Origin: Bacteroidales bacterium
Lineage (GTDB): Bacteria > Bacteroidota > Bacteroidia > Bacteroidales > UBA10428
Direction of reading: 5' to 3'
Assembly: GCA_016936215.1 (NCBI GenBank)
Contig: JAFGPL010000204.1
Location: forward strand, 1-44,459
DNA: 44,459 bases
In this document: positions 16,865-25,523 of the stretch, one piece after another
Numbering within the stretch: position 1 is the stretch's first letter
Layout: each line of letters begins with the position of its first letter
Program-made: the position numbers and the translations under genes
Notes under the pieces: generated by a model
Database searches by the model: none
Told to the model about the DNA's origin: nothing
What the model saw: the letters and a program-made list of their open reading frames with translations, nothing else

Positions 16865-18193
16865 ATGAAAAAAATATTTTTTTTATTACTTCCGTTTATC
16901 AGTCTGACATTCAATAATGTTCATGCCCAAAAAGCGTGGTCGCTCGAAGAGTGCATTGATTATGCCTTGCAGAATAACCTGGTGGTAAAGCGACAGGAGC
17001 TGAATGTAAAATATAACAGGAATAATTATTCCCAGTCAAAGTTTAATGCATTGCCTAATCTCAATGCAGGGGTTAACCATGGTTTTACCGATGGAAGCGG
17101 AGAGTATGTTGTTAATAATAAAGTTTATGCGAATGATGTATGGAGTGGAAGTGTCTATTTAAACAGCTCATTAAATCTTTTTAATGGATTTCAAACCATC
17201 AACGATATAAAACAAAAAAAATATCTGTTTCTGCAATCACAGTCGGATCTTAAAAAACAACAAAATGATATTTCTATTGCCATAGCCAATGGATATTTAA
17301 CTGTCTTATTCGCTAAGGAACTTAAAGAAGTAGCTGAAAATAAACTGGGAGTTACCACACTGCAAGCTGAAAGAACAAAGAAAATGGTTGAAGTGGGGAA
17401 TGTCGCACAGGGAGAATTCTTACAGATAAAGGCTCAGGAAGCTAATGATAAGACCAGTGTAATAAATGCAAAAAACGACCTTGAAATTGCTGTACTAAAT
17501 CTGACACAACTTCTTGATCTGGATTCTACAGCAGGCTTTGATATCGTTGTTCCTCAATACATTGAAGTGGAATTGCTCTCAAATCCGGAAACAGTTCAAG
17601 ATATATATGATGCAGCTTTAAACACTATGCCTCAGATTAAAAGCGCTGAGTATGCACTTAAAAGTTCTGAAAAACAATTAAGTAAATCCTGGGGAATGTT
17701 AAGTCCCAGTTTCAGTCTGAACGGAAATCTCGGTAGTGATTATGTAAAAAATCCTGATCTACCGGCGGATTCATATTTTAAGCAACTGGATAACAATACT
17801 CGCAAAAGTGTTGGGCTTAGTGTGAATATTCCCATTTTTAATCAATTGCAGATAAAAAATGCCATCAGCAATTCAAAATTGCAGGTCAATGACTATAGTC
17901 TCCAACTGGATATTGCCAAAATGGCTTTGTACAAAGAGGTTCAACAAGCTCATGCTGATGCCCAGGCAGCACGCGAAAAATATTTTTCCAGTGTTGAAGC
18001 TGTAAATTATAATGAAGAAGCGTTTAAATATACCAGTCAGAAAATGGAAGTTGGCCTTGTCAATTCCGTCGATTATAACATTGCCCAGAATAATCTGATC
18101 AGTGCTCAATCAAGCATGTTGCAGGCCAAGTATGAGTATATTTTCAAGCTAAAGATTCTGGACTTTTATTTAGGCAAAAAGATCGTTCTGTAA
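16865..18193 (+). CDS. TolC-family outer membrane factor
   Basis: Outer-membrane channel of the tripartite efflux system. A signal peptide is obvious from the ATG at 16865: MKKIFFLLLPFISLTF, ending in VHAQ. The mature protein begins with the family hallmark WSLEECIDYALQNNLVVK and contains the two OEP repeats of long amphipathic helices and beta strands, ending in KYEYIFKLKILDFYLGKKI. It is 442 aa, normal for the family. An in-frame ATG at 16721, inside the ATPase gene, would hide the signal peptide and is rejected. A strong terminator follows. Confidence 0.94.
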   Translation: MKKIFFLLLPFISLTFNNVHAQKAWSLEECIDYALQNNLVVKRQELNVKYNRNNYSQSKFNALPNLNAGVNHGFTDGSGEYVVNNKVYANDVWSGSVYLNSSLNLFNGFQTINDIKQKKYLFLQSQSDLKKQQNDISIAIANGYLTVLFAKELKEVAENKLGVTTLQAERTKKMVEVGNVAQGEFLQIKAQEANDKTSVINAKNDLEIAVLNLTQLLDLDSTAGFDIVVPQYIEVELLSNPETVQDIYDAALNTMPQIKSAEYALKSSEKQLSKSWGMLSPSFSLNGNLGSDYVKNPDLPADSYFKQLDNNTRKSVGLSVNIPIFNQLQIKNAISNSKLQVNDYSLQLDIAKMALYKEVQQAHADAQAAREKYFSSVEAVNYNEEAFKYTSQKMEVGLVNSVDYNIAQNNLISAQSSMLQAKYEYIFKLKILDFYLGKKIVL

Positions 18194-18227
18194 ACAGATT
18201 TATTTAATCTAAGATGGGGTTGAGTAT

Positions 18228-18258
18228 GCGGTTCTCTTTATGAGAATCGCTTTTTTTT
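18228..18258 (+). terminator. Terminator of the sigma-54 efflux operon
   Basis: GCGGTTCTC-tttat-GAGAATCGC forms a 9-bp stem with one G-U pair, followed by eight T. It closes the membrane fusion/ATPase/OMF operon. Confidence 0.92.
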
Positions 18259-18259
18259 A

Positions 18260-18267
18260 TATATTTG
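18260..18267 (+). promoter_or_regulatory. -7 element of the small outer membrane protein gene
   Basis: TATATTTG fits TAnnTTTG and lies 26 bp upstream of the ATG at 18293, immediately after the preceding terminator. The -33 region falls inside the terminator hairpin and is a poor match. Confidence 0.5.
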
Positions 18268-18292
18268 TTCAAACCAATTAAATGATCATATC

Positions 18293-18832
18293 ATGCACCG
18301 TATAATTCTAACCACCGTTGTTTGTTTTACCGTTATCCTTGCAAATGCCCAGGTATTTAACACTGCCGAAACCCTTAAACCGCTTAAGTTTAACCTTGGG
18401 GTTGCCCCGGTTTATTTCAACAATAATTTTGGCCTGTATTTAATGGGTGGCGTAGGCATAAAATCCGATATTGACTTCAGTTTAAAATATGCTGTTCTTG
18501 AAACCGAAGATTATTTCGGCGCCGACCTCGAATGGAAACTGCTGAACAGGAAATCGGTTGATTTGTCGCTTACCACCGGGTGTCACAACTATTTCGACTT
18601 CGGACTGGATGTCTCCGGCAACGTATCTTTCAATATAAAAAGCGATATTGCCATGTATACCGGCCTGGACATTGATATTAATTTTGGCGACGATTTATAT
18701 GCCCCGTTCTGGATACCCGTAGGTGTGCAAATTGGTTTGAACAGGACCATTGCTTTTATATTTGAGGCTGAAATACCGCTTAACCCCTCTGCCTACCCCA
18801 TTATTGACGGCGGATTCTCATTCAGGTTCTGA
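18293..18832 (+). CDS. Probable small outer membrane beta-barrel protein
   Basis: Function not recognised. A signal peptide of about 20 residues (MHRIILTTVVCFTVILANAQ, cut after ANA) precedes a 160-residue mature part. That part consists of alternating hydrophobic/polar strands with Gly and Asp turns (LYLMGGVGIKSDIDFSLKY, DIAMYTGLDIDINFGDDLY, GVQIGLNRTIAFIFEAEIPL) and ends in ...GGFSFRF. A terminal Phe after beta strands is typical of Bam-inserted barrels. Size suggests an 8-stranded barrel. The gene converges with the acetyltransferase gene, 10 bp away. Confidence 0.8.
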   Translation: MHRIILTTVVCFTVILANAQVFNTAETLKPLKFNLGVAPVYFNNNFGLYLMGGVGIKSDIDFSLKYAVLETEDYFGADLEWKLLNRKSVDLSLTTGCHNYFDFGLDVSGNVSFNIKSDIAMYTGLDIDINFGDDLYAPFWIPVGVQIGLNRTIAFIFEAEIPLNPSAYPIIDGGFSFRF

Positions 18833-18842
18833 TTTTGGTAAG

Positions 18843-19346
18843 TTACTTTAACTCTTTACTGTAACATACAAAAGGGTCTTTCTGCATTGCAGAATGAAAG
18901 GTCCCTATTTGGTTGTAATCGTTTTTCTGACAAATCTGCTGTGCAAGCTCATGGTTGCTGTATATATCGAGCATTATTGAATGAAACCCGTTGGTACGAG
19001 CAAAATTTTCTGCAAAATCCATCAGCATTTTAGATATCCCTTTTTGCTGCCATTTGGGGTGTACCGCAAACCATTGGACAAACAGGGTTTTCTCTGCGAT
19101 TCCTGCAATGGCCATGCTCTTGTAATCTTCGGGCATTTCAGGGTTAAGCGTCATCATTGCCTTGCATACACCTTTGTCTTTTACCAGGTAGATTAGCCCG
19201 TTGTAGAGATTTTTTCTCATCAGCGATCCTTCCGGGTAAACATTGTTCCAGTGCTTCATGCCCTTTTCGTTCATATCTCTGACACATACCCTTAACAGGT
19301 ACATTATTTCCACCAAATCGGAAGGAATTGCCTTTATTATCTCCAT
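18843..19346 (-). CDS. GNAT-family N-acetyltransferase
   Basis: Cytoplasmic acetyltransferase using acetyl-CoA; substrate unknown. The GNAT fold is visible in 167 aa. The N-terminal strand/helix is EIIKAIPSDLVEIMYLLRVC. Motif A around VQWFAVHPKWQQKGISKMLMDFAENFAR has the pyrophosphate loop in a Q-x-x-G-I/x-S form. Motif B is IMLDIYSNHELAQQICQKNDYNQIG. I start at ATG 19346 (MEIIKA), where the fold begins; the reading frame is open for a further 250 bp upstream, but that part would not look like this family and would overlap the hisS start. Confidence 0.88.
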   Translation of the reverse strand: MEIIKAIPSDLVEIMYLLRVCVRDMNEKGMKHWNNVYPEGSLMRKNLYNGLIYLVKDKGVCKAMMTLNPEMPEDYKSMAIAGIAEKTLFVQWFAVHPKWQQKGISKMLMDFAENFARTNGFHSIMLDIYSNHELAQQICQKNDYNQIGTFHSAMQKDPFVCYSKELK

Positions 19347-19467
19347 CTGCACAACACTTTGTCGGAATAACTTTTTTCTGCTACTTTTAAAGTAGTTCGT
19401 AGTATCAAATATAATAATTTCCCGACAAATCAAAAAAGACCATCTGCAATTAAGATTTTTTTCCACG

Positions 19468-19498
19468 TTGATTCCTACAATATAAAATCTTACTTTTG
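19468..19498 (+). promoter_or_regulatory. hisS promoter
   Basis: TTG at 19468-19470 and TACTTTTG at 19491-19498 with a 20-bp spacer match the Bacteroidetes consensus. The predicted transcription start is about 20-25 nt before the hisS ATG. Confidence 0.7.
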
Positions 19499-19527
19499 CG
19501 CAATATTTAATTTTTTGATAATCGGCA

Positions 19528-20892
19528 ATGGCAGTACAAAAACCATCAATACCCAAAGGCACAAGAGATTTTTTACCATCTGAAATGGTAAAACGCACTT
19601 ATATTTTCGATACCATTAAAAAGGTTTTTCAAAAATATGGTTACCTGCCCATCGAAACCCCTGCCATGGAAAAACTCGAAACTTTACTTGGCAAATATGG
19701 CGATGAAGGGGATAAATTGCTTTTTAAAATACTTAATTCAGGTAATTTTCTAAAAGACGCTCAAATTGTTGAATTACCTGAAGAAAGCAACAAATTAGCC
19801 ATGCAGATTAGCGGCAAAGGCCTTCGTTATGACCTTACTGTGCCATTTGCACGCTTTGTAGTGCAATACCGCAATGATATTACATTCCCGTTCAAGAGGT
19901 ACCAAATACAACCTGTCTGGAGGGCAGACCGGCCCCAAAAAGGAAGATACCAGGAGTTTTACCAGTGCGATGCTGATGTAATTGGAAGTAAATCTTTGTT
20001 GAACGAAGCAGAGTTGTTGCAGATAATTGATGAGGTATTTGGTTCCCTTAAGATTAAAGTGCTTATCAAACTTAACAACAGAAAGATATTGGCGGGTATT
20101 GCCGATTATATCAACTGCCCTGACAGGATAACCGACATCACCGTGGCCCTTGACAAACTTGACAAAATAGGTAAGGAAAATGTAATTGCAGAGCTCGCGG
20201 GCAGAGGTATCCCCGATCGTTCCATTGCGCTTTTGCAGCCTGTTATGGAGATTGAAGGCTCGGCAAAGGATAAAACAGTATTCCTTAAAAAGCTGCTGGC
20301 AGGGTCTGAGATCGGGGCAGAAGGGATTAAAGAAACCGAAGTCCTTTTCGGTTACGTTGAATCATTAAACATGTCATCGGCTGTAGAACTCGACCTTACC
20401 CTTGCACGGGGCCTTAATTACTATACCGGGGCCATTATAGAGGTAAAGGCCAGGGATGTTGAAATTGGCAGTATCTGCGGCGGAGGACGGTATGATGACC
20501 TTACCGGTATTTTTGGCATGCCTGATGTTTCGGGGGTAGGCATATCCTTCGGCGCCGACCGTATCTATGATGTAATGAACCAGCTTAATCTATTTCCCGG
20601 CACAGTAATTACCTCAACAAAAATACTTTTCGTCAATTTTGGTAAAACCGAGGCGGCGTATTGCCTTAAAGTTCTGAACGACCTCAGAAAACAGGATATT
20701 TCCGGCGAGCTTTATCCCGATGCGGTAAAGCTTAAAAAACAAATGGATTATGCAAATGCAAGGAATATTAAATTCGTTGCACTGGCTGGAGAGAACGAGA
20801 TCCCCAAAGGCAAGGTTACACTTAAAAATATGGATTCCGGCGAACAGCAGCTATACAGCGCAGATGATTTGGTCAAAATATTGAAACAATAG
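19528..20892 (+). CDS. hisS: Histidyl-tRNA synthetase
   Basis: Class II aminoacyl-tRNA synthetase that charges tRNA-His (454 aa). It opens with the typical [22 protein letters not shown]. Motif 2 is in [32 protein letters not shown]. The histidine-specific loop is [15 protein letters not shown], motif 3 is [28 protein letters not shown], and the anticodon-binding domain covers the last 95 residues. The start ATG at 19528 fits the family. No T-box or leader is seen, as expected outside Firmicutes. Confidence 0.97.
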   Translation: MAVQKPSIPKGTRDFLPSEMVKRTYIFDTIKKVFQKYGYLPIETPAMEKLETLLGKYGDEGDKLLFKILNSGNFLKDAQIVELPEESNKLAMQISGKGLRYDLTVPFARFVVQYRNDITFPFKRYQIQPVWRADRPQKGRYQEFYQCDADVIGSKSLLNEAELLQIIDEVFGSLKIKVLIKLNNRKILAGIADYINCPDRITDITVALDKLDKIGKENVIAELAGRGIPDRSIALLQPVMEIEGSAKDKTVFLKKLLAGSEIGAEGIKETEVLFGYVESLNMSSAVELDLTLARGLNYYTGAIIEVKARDVEIGSICGGGRYDDLTGIFGMPDVSGVGISFGADRIYDVMNQLNLFPGTVITSTKILFVNFGKTEAAYCLKVLNDLRKQDISGELYPDAVKLKKQMDYANARNIKFVALAGENEIPKGKVTLKNMDSGEQQLYSADDLVKILKQ

Positions 20893-20946
20893 TAATTAAA
20901 AAAAGTATATTAGAATCAAACAGTTAAATTTCAAACTTTTTTTTAG

Positions 20947-20954
20947 TAAGTTTG
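20947..20954 (+). promoter_or_regulatory. -7 element of the superoxide dismutase gene
   Basis: TAAGTTTG fits TAnnTTTG, 31 bp upstream of the ATG. No good -33 TTTG is present at the usual distance, which could mean the promoter needs an activator. Confidence 0.45.
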
Positions 20955-20985
20955 TTTAACGGTATATGAAAAATTAAGTTTAGGA

Positions 20986-21711
20986 ATGGATAAAAGAACG
21001 TTTATTAAGACAGGTGCGCTGGGACTGGGAGGTATTCTGGCATTATCGTCGTTTGGTACAGGTAAGTTTGCTAAAAAGATCATAAGGCAAGACATCCCCG
21101 TATTCAAACTGCCCGATCTGCCATATGCATACGATGCACTTGAACCACATATTGATACCGAGACAATGAAACTGCATCACCTGAAGCACCATGCTTCTTA
21201 CACCGACAAATTCAATGCTGCATTGAAAGATGCCGGCATCACGGGTAAAAATGCAAAAGAAATATTATCTGAAGTTTCAAAGTATTCAACGGCCATAAGG
21301 GATAATGGTGGCGGCTATTTCAACCATAAACTTTTCTGGAAAGTTATGTCGCCCGATGGGGGCGGACAACCTGAAGGAGAATTACTTGATGCCATCAATA
21401 AAGATTTCGGTTCATTTGAAGAATTTAAAAATAAATTTGCAACCGCCGCGAAAACACTTTTCGGTTCGGGGTGGGCATGGCTTATTCTTTCAGACGGCAA
21501 ACTTAAAGTTACCACTACCCAAAACCAGGACAGTCCGGTGATGGACATTGCAGAAGTAAAAGGCACTCCCCTGCTCATGCTTGATGTCTGGGAACACGCC
21601 TATTACCTTAAATACCAAAACAGGCGCGCAGACTATGTTGATGCCTTCTGGAACGTGGTAAACTGGGAATTCATATCAAAAAAATACGCCCTTCTCTTAA
21701 AGAAGAGTTAA
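20986..21711 (+). CDS. Exported superoxide dismutase, Mn-type or cambialistic
   Basis: Dismutates superoxide to peroxide and oxygen. The catalytic part (about 38-241) resembles E. coli SodA closely: LPDLPYAYDALEPHID opens it and the metal ligands are H64, H114, D200 and H204 (DVWEHAYY). The outer-sphere Gln is Q181 in TTQNQDSPV with Gly in GGYFNH, the Mn-type arrangement rather than Fe-type. Unusually, about 35 residues precede it: DKRTFIKTGALGLGGILALSS resembles a Tat signal (KR-x-F-I-K then a hydrophobic stretch), so the enzyme is probably periplasmic or membrane-tethered. Only one Arg is in the twin position (KR). Confidence 0.93.
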   Translation: MDKRTFIKTGALGLGGILALSSFGTGKFAKKIIRQDIPVFKLPDLPYAYDALEPHIDTETMKLHHLKHHASYTDKFNAALKDAGITGKNAKEILSEVSKYSTAIRDNGGGYFNHKLFWKVMSPDGGGQPEGELLDAINKDFGSFEEFKNKFATAAKTLFGSGWAWLILSDGKLKVTTTQNQDSPVMDIAEVKGTPLLMLDVWEHAYYLKYQNRRADYVDAFWNVVNWEFISKKYALLLKKS

Positions 21712-21729
21712 ATTTTTACCCTGTATTTT

Positions 21730-22197
21730 CTATTCTTTGCGCAACAGGTTCATATCAAGCGATACATCGAGCCTGCGTAGTTCTTTTTTCAATCCGTCTA
21801 TTATAACCGGATTGCCGGAAATATCCGCTTCGATTTTGTCCTGTCCCATAGACATTACCCTTGTAAAACCCGATTTCTTGCGAAATCCAAGCATATTGCC
21901 CGACTCTTTGCGCAACTTGTAACCCTGTTCATCAAATGCTTTCAGAAAACCTTCACGGTTTGATTCAAATTTGCCGTTAATATAGCGCTCCTTTTTGCCA
22001 AAAACCAGCAAAGGATAGAAAAATGAGTATATTACAGCCACCAGCAACACCAGCCTTGTACGGTCATTTGAAAAAATGGTATTAACTGCATCTGCAAAAT
22101 CCACCTTTCGGTTGATAACCGTGGGAACAATTACCACTACCATCAGCAATACCAAAAGCAAAAGATATCTTCCAAGCCGGATAAAATAGTTTTTCAT
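21730..22197 (-). CDS. Membrane protein of unknown function (155 aa)
   Basis: No family recognised. Two transmembrane helices are clear, at about 9-28 (LLLLVLLMVVVIVPTV) and about 48-67 (LVLLVAVIYSFFYPLLVF). A basic cytoplasmic domain follows (FGKKERYINGKFESNREGFLKAFDEQGYKLRKESGNMLGFRKKSG). The C-terminal part, with SMGQDKIEADISGNPVIIDGLKKELRRLD, resembles small PH-like or ribosome-associated membrane proteins, but this is not firm. It converges with the SOD gene, 18 bp away. Confidence 0.75.
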   Translation of the reverse strand: MKNYFIRLGRYLLLLVLLMVVVIVPTVINRKVDFADAVNTIFSNDRTRLVLLVAVIYSFFYPLLVFGKKERYINGKFESNREGFLKAFDEQGYKLRKESGNMLGFRKKSGFTRVMSMGQDKIEADISGNPVIIDGLKKELRRLDVSLDMNLLRKE

Positions 22198-22277
22198 CTG
22201 TTCGGTTTAAAAATTTTGGTTTCGGATTGTAAAAATAGTTTTTTTTCACACTTTCATAAAAAAAGAATTTTAAACTA

Positions 22278-22307
22278 TTGATAATACAATATATCTTTAT
22301 ATATTTG
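22278..22307 (+). promoter_or_regulatory. Promoter of the tetR-RND efflux operon
   Basis: TTG at 22278-22280, a 19-bp spacer and TATATTTG at 22300-22307 match the Bacteroidetes -33/-7 consensus. The operator described next begins 2 bp downstream. Confidence 0.75.
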
Positions 22308-22308
22308 C

Positions 22309-22340
22309 TGACTATTAGTCATTTTTTATAATAATAGTCA
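22309..22340. promoter_or_regulatory. TetR-type operator
   Basis: TGACTATTA at 22309-22317 is repeated in inverted orientation as TAATAGTCA at 22332-22340, with 14 nt between. The left part also forms a shorter palindrome, TGACTA-T-TAGTCA (22309-22321). The site spans the expected transcription start and ends 2 nt before the regulator's ATG, so binding would block transcription. Autoregulation by the adjacent TetR protein is the natural reading. Confidence 0.72.
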
Positions 22341-22342
22341 AT

Positions 22343-22978
22343 ATGGGAATTGCCGAACGAAAGGAAAGGGAGAAAGAACAAAGACGAAACGACATAATTG
22401 ATGCGGCGGAAAAAATCTTTTTCAGTAAAGGTACCGAGAATGCCACCATGGATGAGATAGCCCTTGAGGCAGAACTCAGCAAAGGCACGCTGTATCTTTA
22501 CTTTAAAAGTAAGGAAGAGCTTTTGTTCGCTGTAAATCTCAGGGCAACCCGAATTTTGAAATCGCTTTTTGAAAATGCTGTCTCACCTGGTAAAAAAGCC
22601 GTTGAAAACCTGCTCGAGATAGGCCGCGCATATGTAAGGTTTTCAAGGGAATACCATGATTATTTCAAAACACTTCTTCACTTTGAAGGGAATGAAAATT
22701 TTCTTCCCAAAGAAGACCTGCATAAAAAGATATGCGAAGAATGTGTAGACCCGATGATATTCCTGATGGATACCCTGAGAACAGGGGTTAAAGACGGGAG
22801 CATCAGGACCGATATACCCCCTGAGATACTGGCCCACTGCCTGTGGAGCCAGACAACCGGCATTTTGAAACTAACAAAAGCAATTGATTTTCACACAGAT
22901 TTAAAACCTTTTTCTGAAGATGATATAATTAACGCACACCTTGAAATCGTTTACCATGGAATTCTTAAAAACAATTAA
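22343..22978 (+). CDS. TetR/AcrR-family transcriptional repressor
   Basis: Dimeric repressor of 211 aa. The N-terminal helix-turn-helix domain is IIDAAEKIFFSKGTENATMDEIALEAELSKGTLYLYFKSKEELLFAV (about 17-63), an almost canonical TetR signature. The all-helical C-terminal domain (64-211) would bind an inducer; it is not close to any ligand group I can name. It is the first gene of an efflux operon, and its 3' end overlaps the following TolC gene by 23 bp. It very likely controls this operon through the operator just upstream. Confidence 0.95.
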   Translation: MGIAERKEREKEQRRNDIIDAAEKIFFSKGTENATMDEIALEAELSKGTLYLYFKSKEELLFAVNLRATRILKSLFENAVSPGKKAVENLLEIGRAYVRFSREYHDYFKTLLHFEGNENFLPKEDLHKKICEECVDPMIFLMDTLRTGVKDGSIRTDIPPEILAHCLWSQTTGILKLTKAIDFHTDLKPFSEDDIINAHLEIVYHGILKNN

Positions 22979-24350
22979 AACCATTGTCCTCACTTTTTTG
23001 ATTCAACCCTTCCTGTTTGCACAACAGGGAATGCTTGACAGTTATATTCGTGAAGGGATTACCGGTAACCTTGCGCTGCAGCAAAAACAGGCATCGTATG
23101 AACAAAGCCTGCGTGACCTGAAAGAAGCGAAAGGATTATTTCTTCCGTCGGTAAGTTTAAATGCACGTTATACTCTTGCACAAGGGGGAAGGACCATCAT
23201 GTTCCCCGTGGGGGATATGTTAAACGGGGCCTACACCACCCTTAATGCCCTGTCTGCCATTCATAATTTAACTGACCCGCTAACCGGCAACCCAATAAGC
23301 TTTCCACAACTTGAAAACCAGGAGTTTCAGTTTTACAGGCCGAAAGAACACGAGACAAAGATTGAAGTGGTACAACCCATATTTAATTCAAAAATCTGGT
23401 ACAACAAGCAAATTAAATCTGATCTTGCCAGGGCAAAACTTGCTGATGCAGATGCATACAAAAGACACCTGGTGGCAGAAATTAAAACCGCGTATTTCAA
23501 TTATCTGAAATCTGTTCAGCTCAACAAGCTTATTGACAACACAAAAGTTTTACTCGAAGAAAACCTGCGGGTTAACGAAAAGCTATATGCCAATGACAAG
23601 GTAACAATTGACAATGTTTACAGGTCGAAGGCCGAGCTTGGCAACCTCGGGCAAAAGAAAGCCGCGGCAATACAGATGCAGCAGAACGCGCAGGCTTATT
23701 TCAATTTTCTTTTGAACAGGCCGCTCGATTCAGAAATCATTACGGATGAATCCCTTTCCCTGCCTGTTATAACCAGTACGCCAGAACTTGCAAAAGATAC
23801 TGCCCTGAAAAGCCGCGAAGAAATTGTTATGTTGCAAATGTACAGCAAAGCGGCTGATAAAAACTACAGGCTAAACCGTTCATCAAAATTTCCCAGCCTG
23901 ACAGGTGCGGTTAACTACGGTTATCAGGGCGAAACGTACCGGTTTACCGGCAATGATGATTTTATGCTTGCATCGCTGGTGCTCAGGTGGGACATTTTTT
24001 CAGGCTTGCAGAACGATGCAAAAATTCAGCGTGCCAGGCTTGAAAAAAAAATAATGGGGCAAAAGCAACAAGAACTTGAAGCCTCCATAGCGCTGGAAAT
24101 CACAAACGCGTGGTATGCCCTGCAGGCAGCATTTCAATCAGCCGCATCGGCAAAGATACAGGTTGAAGCTGCACAAAAGGCATTTCAGATAACAGCTAAA
24201 AAATATGAACAGGGGCAAGCCGGGATGATAGAATTTCTCGATGCCAGGACAACAATGACAAATGCAGAAGAAAACCTTATTATTTCGCAATTCGGCTGCC
24301 ATATAGCATATGCCGGATATGAGCTGGCTGCAGGCCTTTATCAGTATTAA
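22956..24350 (+). CDS. TolC-family outer membrane factor of the RND pump
   Basis: Outer-membrane efflux channel. From the ATG at 22956 the protein opens with a signal peptide (MEFLKTIKTIVLTFLIQPFLFAQ), then OEP repeats: SYIREGITGNLALQQKQASYEQSL..., the long periplasmic helices, and the second repeat starting near ITNAWYALQAAFQSA. The end, ...YAGYELAAGLYQY, has the terminal aromatic residue usual for outer membrane barrels. About 464 aa. An in-frame ATG at 22941 adds five residues and is less likely. It overlaps tetR, so is translationally coupled, and is 43 bp before the adaptor gene. Confidence 0.94.
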   Translation: MEFLKTIKTIVLTFLIQPFLFAQQGMLDSYIREGITGNLALQQKQASYEQSLRDLKEAKGLFLPSVSLNARYTLAQGGRTIMFPVGDMLNGAYTTLNALSAIHNLTDPLTGNPISFPQLENQEFQFYRPKEHETKIEVVQPIFNSKIWYNKQIKSDLARAKLADADAYKRHLVAEIKTAYFNYLKSVQLNKLIDNTKVLLEENLRVNEKLYANDKVTIDNVYRSKAELGNLGQKKAAAIQMQQNAQAYFNFLLNRPLDSEIITDESLSLPVITSTPELAKDTALKSREEIVMLQMYSKAADKNYRLNRSSKFPSLTGAVNYGYQGETYRFTGNDDFMLASLVLRWDIFSGLQNDAKIQRARLEKKIMGQKQQELEASIALEITNAWYALQAAFQSAASAKIQVEAAQKAFQITAKKYEQGQAGMIEFLDARTTMTNAEENLIISQFGCHIAYAGYELAAGLYQY

Positions 24351-24393
24351 TCATTAACAAAAATTCAGCCTTACCTAACCAAACAAAGCATCC

Positions 24394-25437
24394 ATGAAGA
24401 CAATAACAAAATTATCCGTTGTTTTAATTCTCTTTCTGCCATCGTGTAAACAAACTTCAGATATTAATAACAACTCCTTGAAAACAATTTATGTAAAAGC
24501 AGCAGAAATAATTGAAAAGGAAGTTGTTTTTCCTGTGCGAAGCAGCGGAAGGCTGGGCGTTTCATCAGAGCAAAAGCTGGGTTTCCGTACAGGTGGAATC
24601 ATAAAAAAAATATATGTTGAAAATGGACAGATTGTTCAGGAAGGACACCTTCTGGCCTCCCTGAACCTTTCTGAAATAGAGGCACATGTTAACATTGCCG
24701 GACAGGCATTCGAAAAAGCCACCAGGGACTTTACCCGTGCCGAAAACCTGTTCAACGACAGTGTGGCTACACTGGAACAGTATCAAAATGCACGAACAGC
24801 TCTCGACATTGCCAGGTCAAACCTTGAAGTCGCCCGTTTTAACCTGAAGTACTCCAGGATAGAGGCGCCAACGAAGGGTAAGATTTTGAAAATCCTGATG
24901 GAAGAGAATGAGATGACATCACCCGGATATCCTGTTATACTTTTTGGCTCAACCAAAGAAAAATGGGTCATCAGGTCGAATATTTCAGACATTGATTACC
25001 TCGCCTTAAAAACAGGTGACAGCGCACATATAACCCTGGACCCTTATCCCGGCATAATATTCAGGGGAATAATAAGCGAAATGGCCGGAATGGCAGACCC
25101 CTATACGGGAACTTATGAAATAGAAACTACACTTTTAAACACGCAAAGTAAAAGGCTGGCTATAGGGCTAATTGCAAGAGCCGACCTTTTGCCCGAAAAA
25201 ACTGAAAAATTACTGGAAATCCCGGCAGATGCTGTTTTTGGCAGTTCAGGCAAAACAGGATATGTTTACAAAATTATAGCTGATACAACGGTAAAAAAAG
25301 TAAAAATCGCGATATCACACATTTCGGATAATAGAATATTTGGAAAGGGAGACTTAATACAGGGCGATATGGTCGTATCAGACGGTATCAACTATATTGA
25401 TGAAACTTCAATAATAAGCTATGCTGTAACTGAATAA
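24394..25437 (+). CDS. RND efflux membrane fusion lipoprotein (AcrA-like)
   Basis: Periplasmic adaptor between the RND pump and the TolC channel. A lipoprotein signal is visible: MKTITKLSVVLILFLPSC with the lipidated Cys at position 18. The lipoyl half-motifs are FRTGGIIKKIYVENGQIVQEGHLLASL and RIEAPTKGKILKILMEENE, joined by a short helical hairpin (about 95-140). A beta barrel and membrane-proximal domain follow. At 347 aa it is on the short side for AcrA homologues. It is third in the operon; the RND gene starts 86 bp further on. Confidence 0.94.
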   Translation: MKTITKLSVVLILFLPSCKQTSDINNNSLKTIYVKAAEIIEKEVVFPVRSSGRLGVSSEQKLGFRTGGIIKKIYVENGQIVQEGHLLASLNLSEIEAHVNIAGQAFEKATRDFTRAENLFNDSVATLEQYQNARTALDIARSNLEVARFNLKYSRIEAPTKGKILKILMEENEMTSPGYPVILFGSTKEKWVIRSNISDIDYLALKTGDSAHITLDPYPGIIFRGIISEMAGMADPYTGTYEIETTLLNTQSKRLAIGLIARADLLPEKTEKLLEIPADAVFGSSGKTGYVYKIIADTTVKKVKIAISHISDNRIFGKGDLIQGDMVVSDGINYIDETSIISYAVTE

Positions 25438-25523
25438 TATACTCTTATAAACAGACAATTTATTCACCTAAAAATCAACGGTATAAAAAATCCTAATAAA
25501 TCAACCTGCAATACCCGACTATT

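Noticed and set aside
19347-19598. N-terminal extension of the GNAT protein
   Set aside because: The extra residues are not GNAT-like, overlap the hisS start and its promoter on the other strand, and an ATG at 19346 starts exactly at the fold.
24565-24992. Minus-strand open frames opposite the adaptor lipoprotein gene
   Set aside because: Shadow frames; the plus-strand gene has a lipobox and lipoyl motifs.
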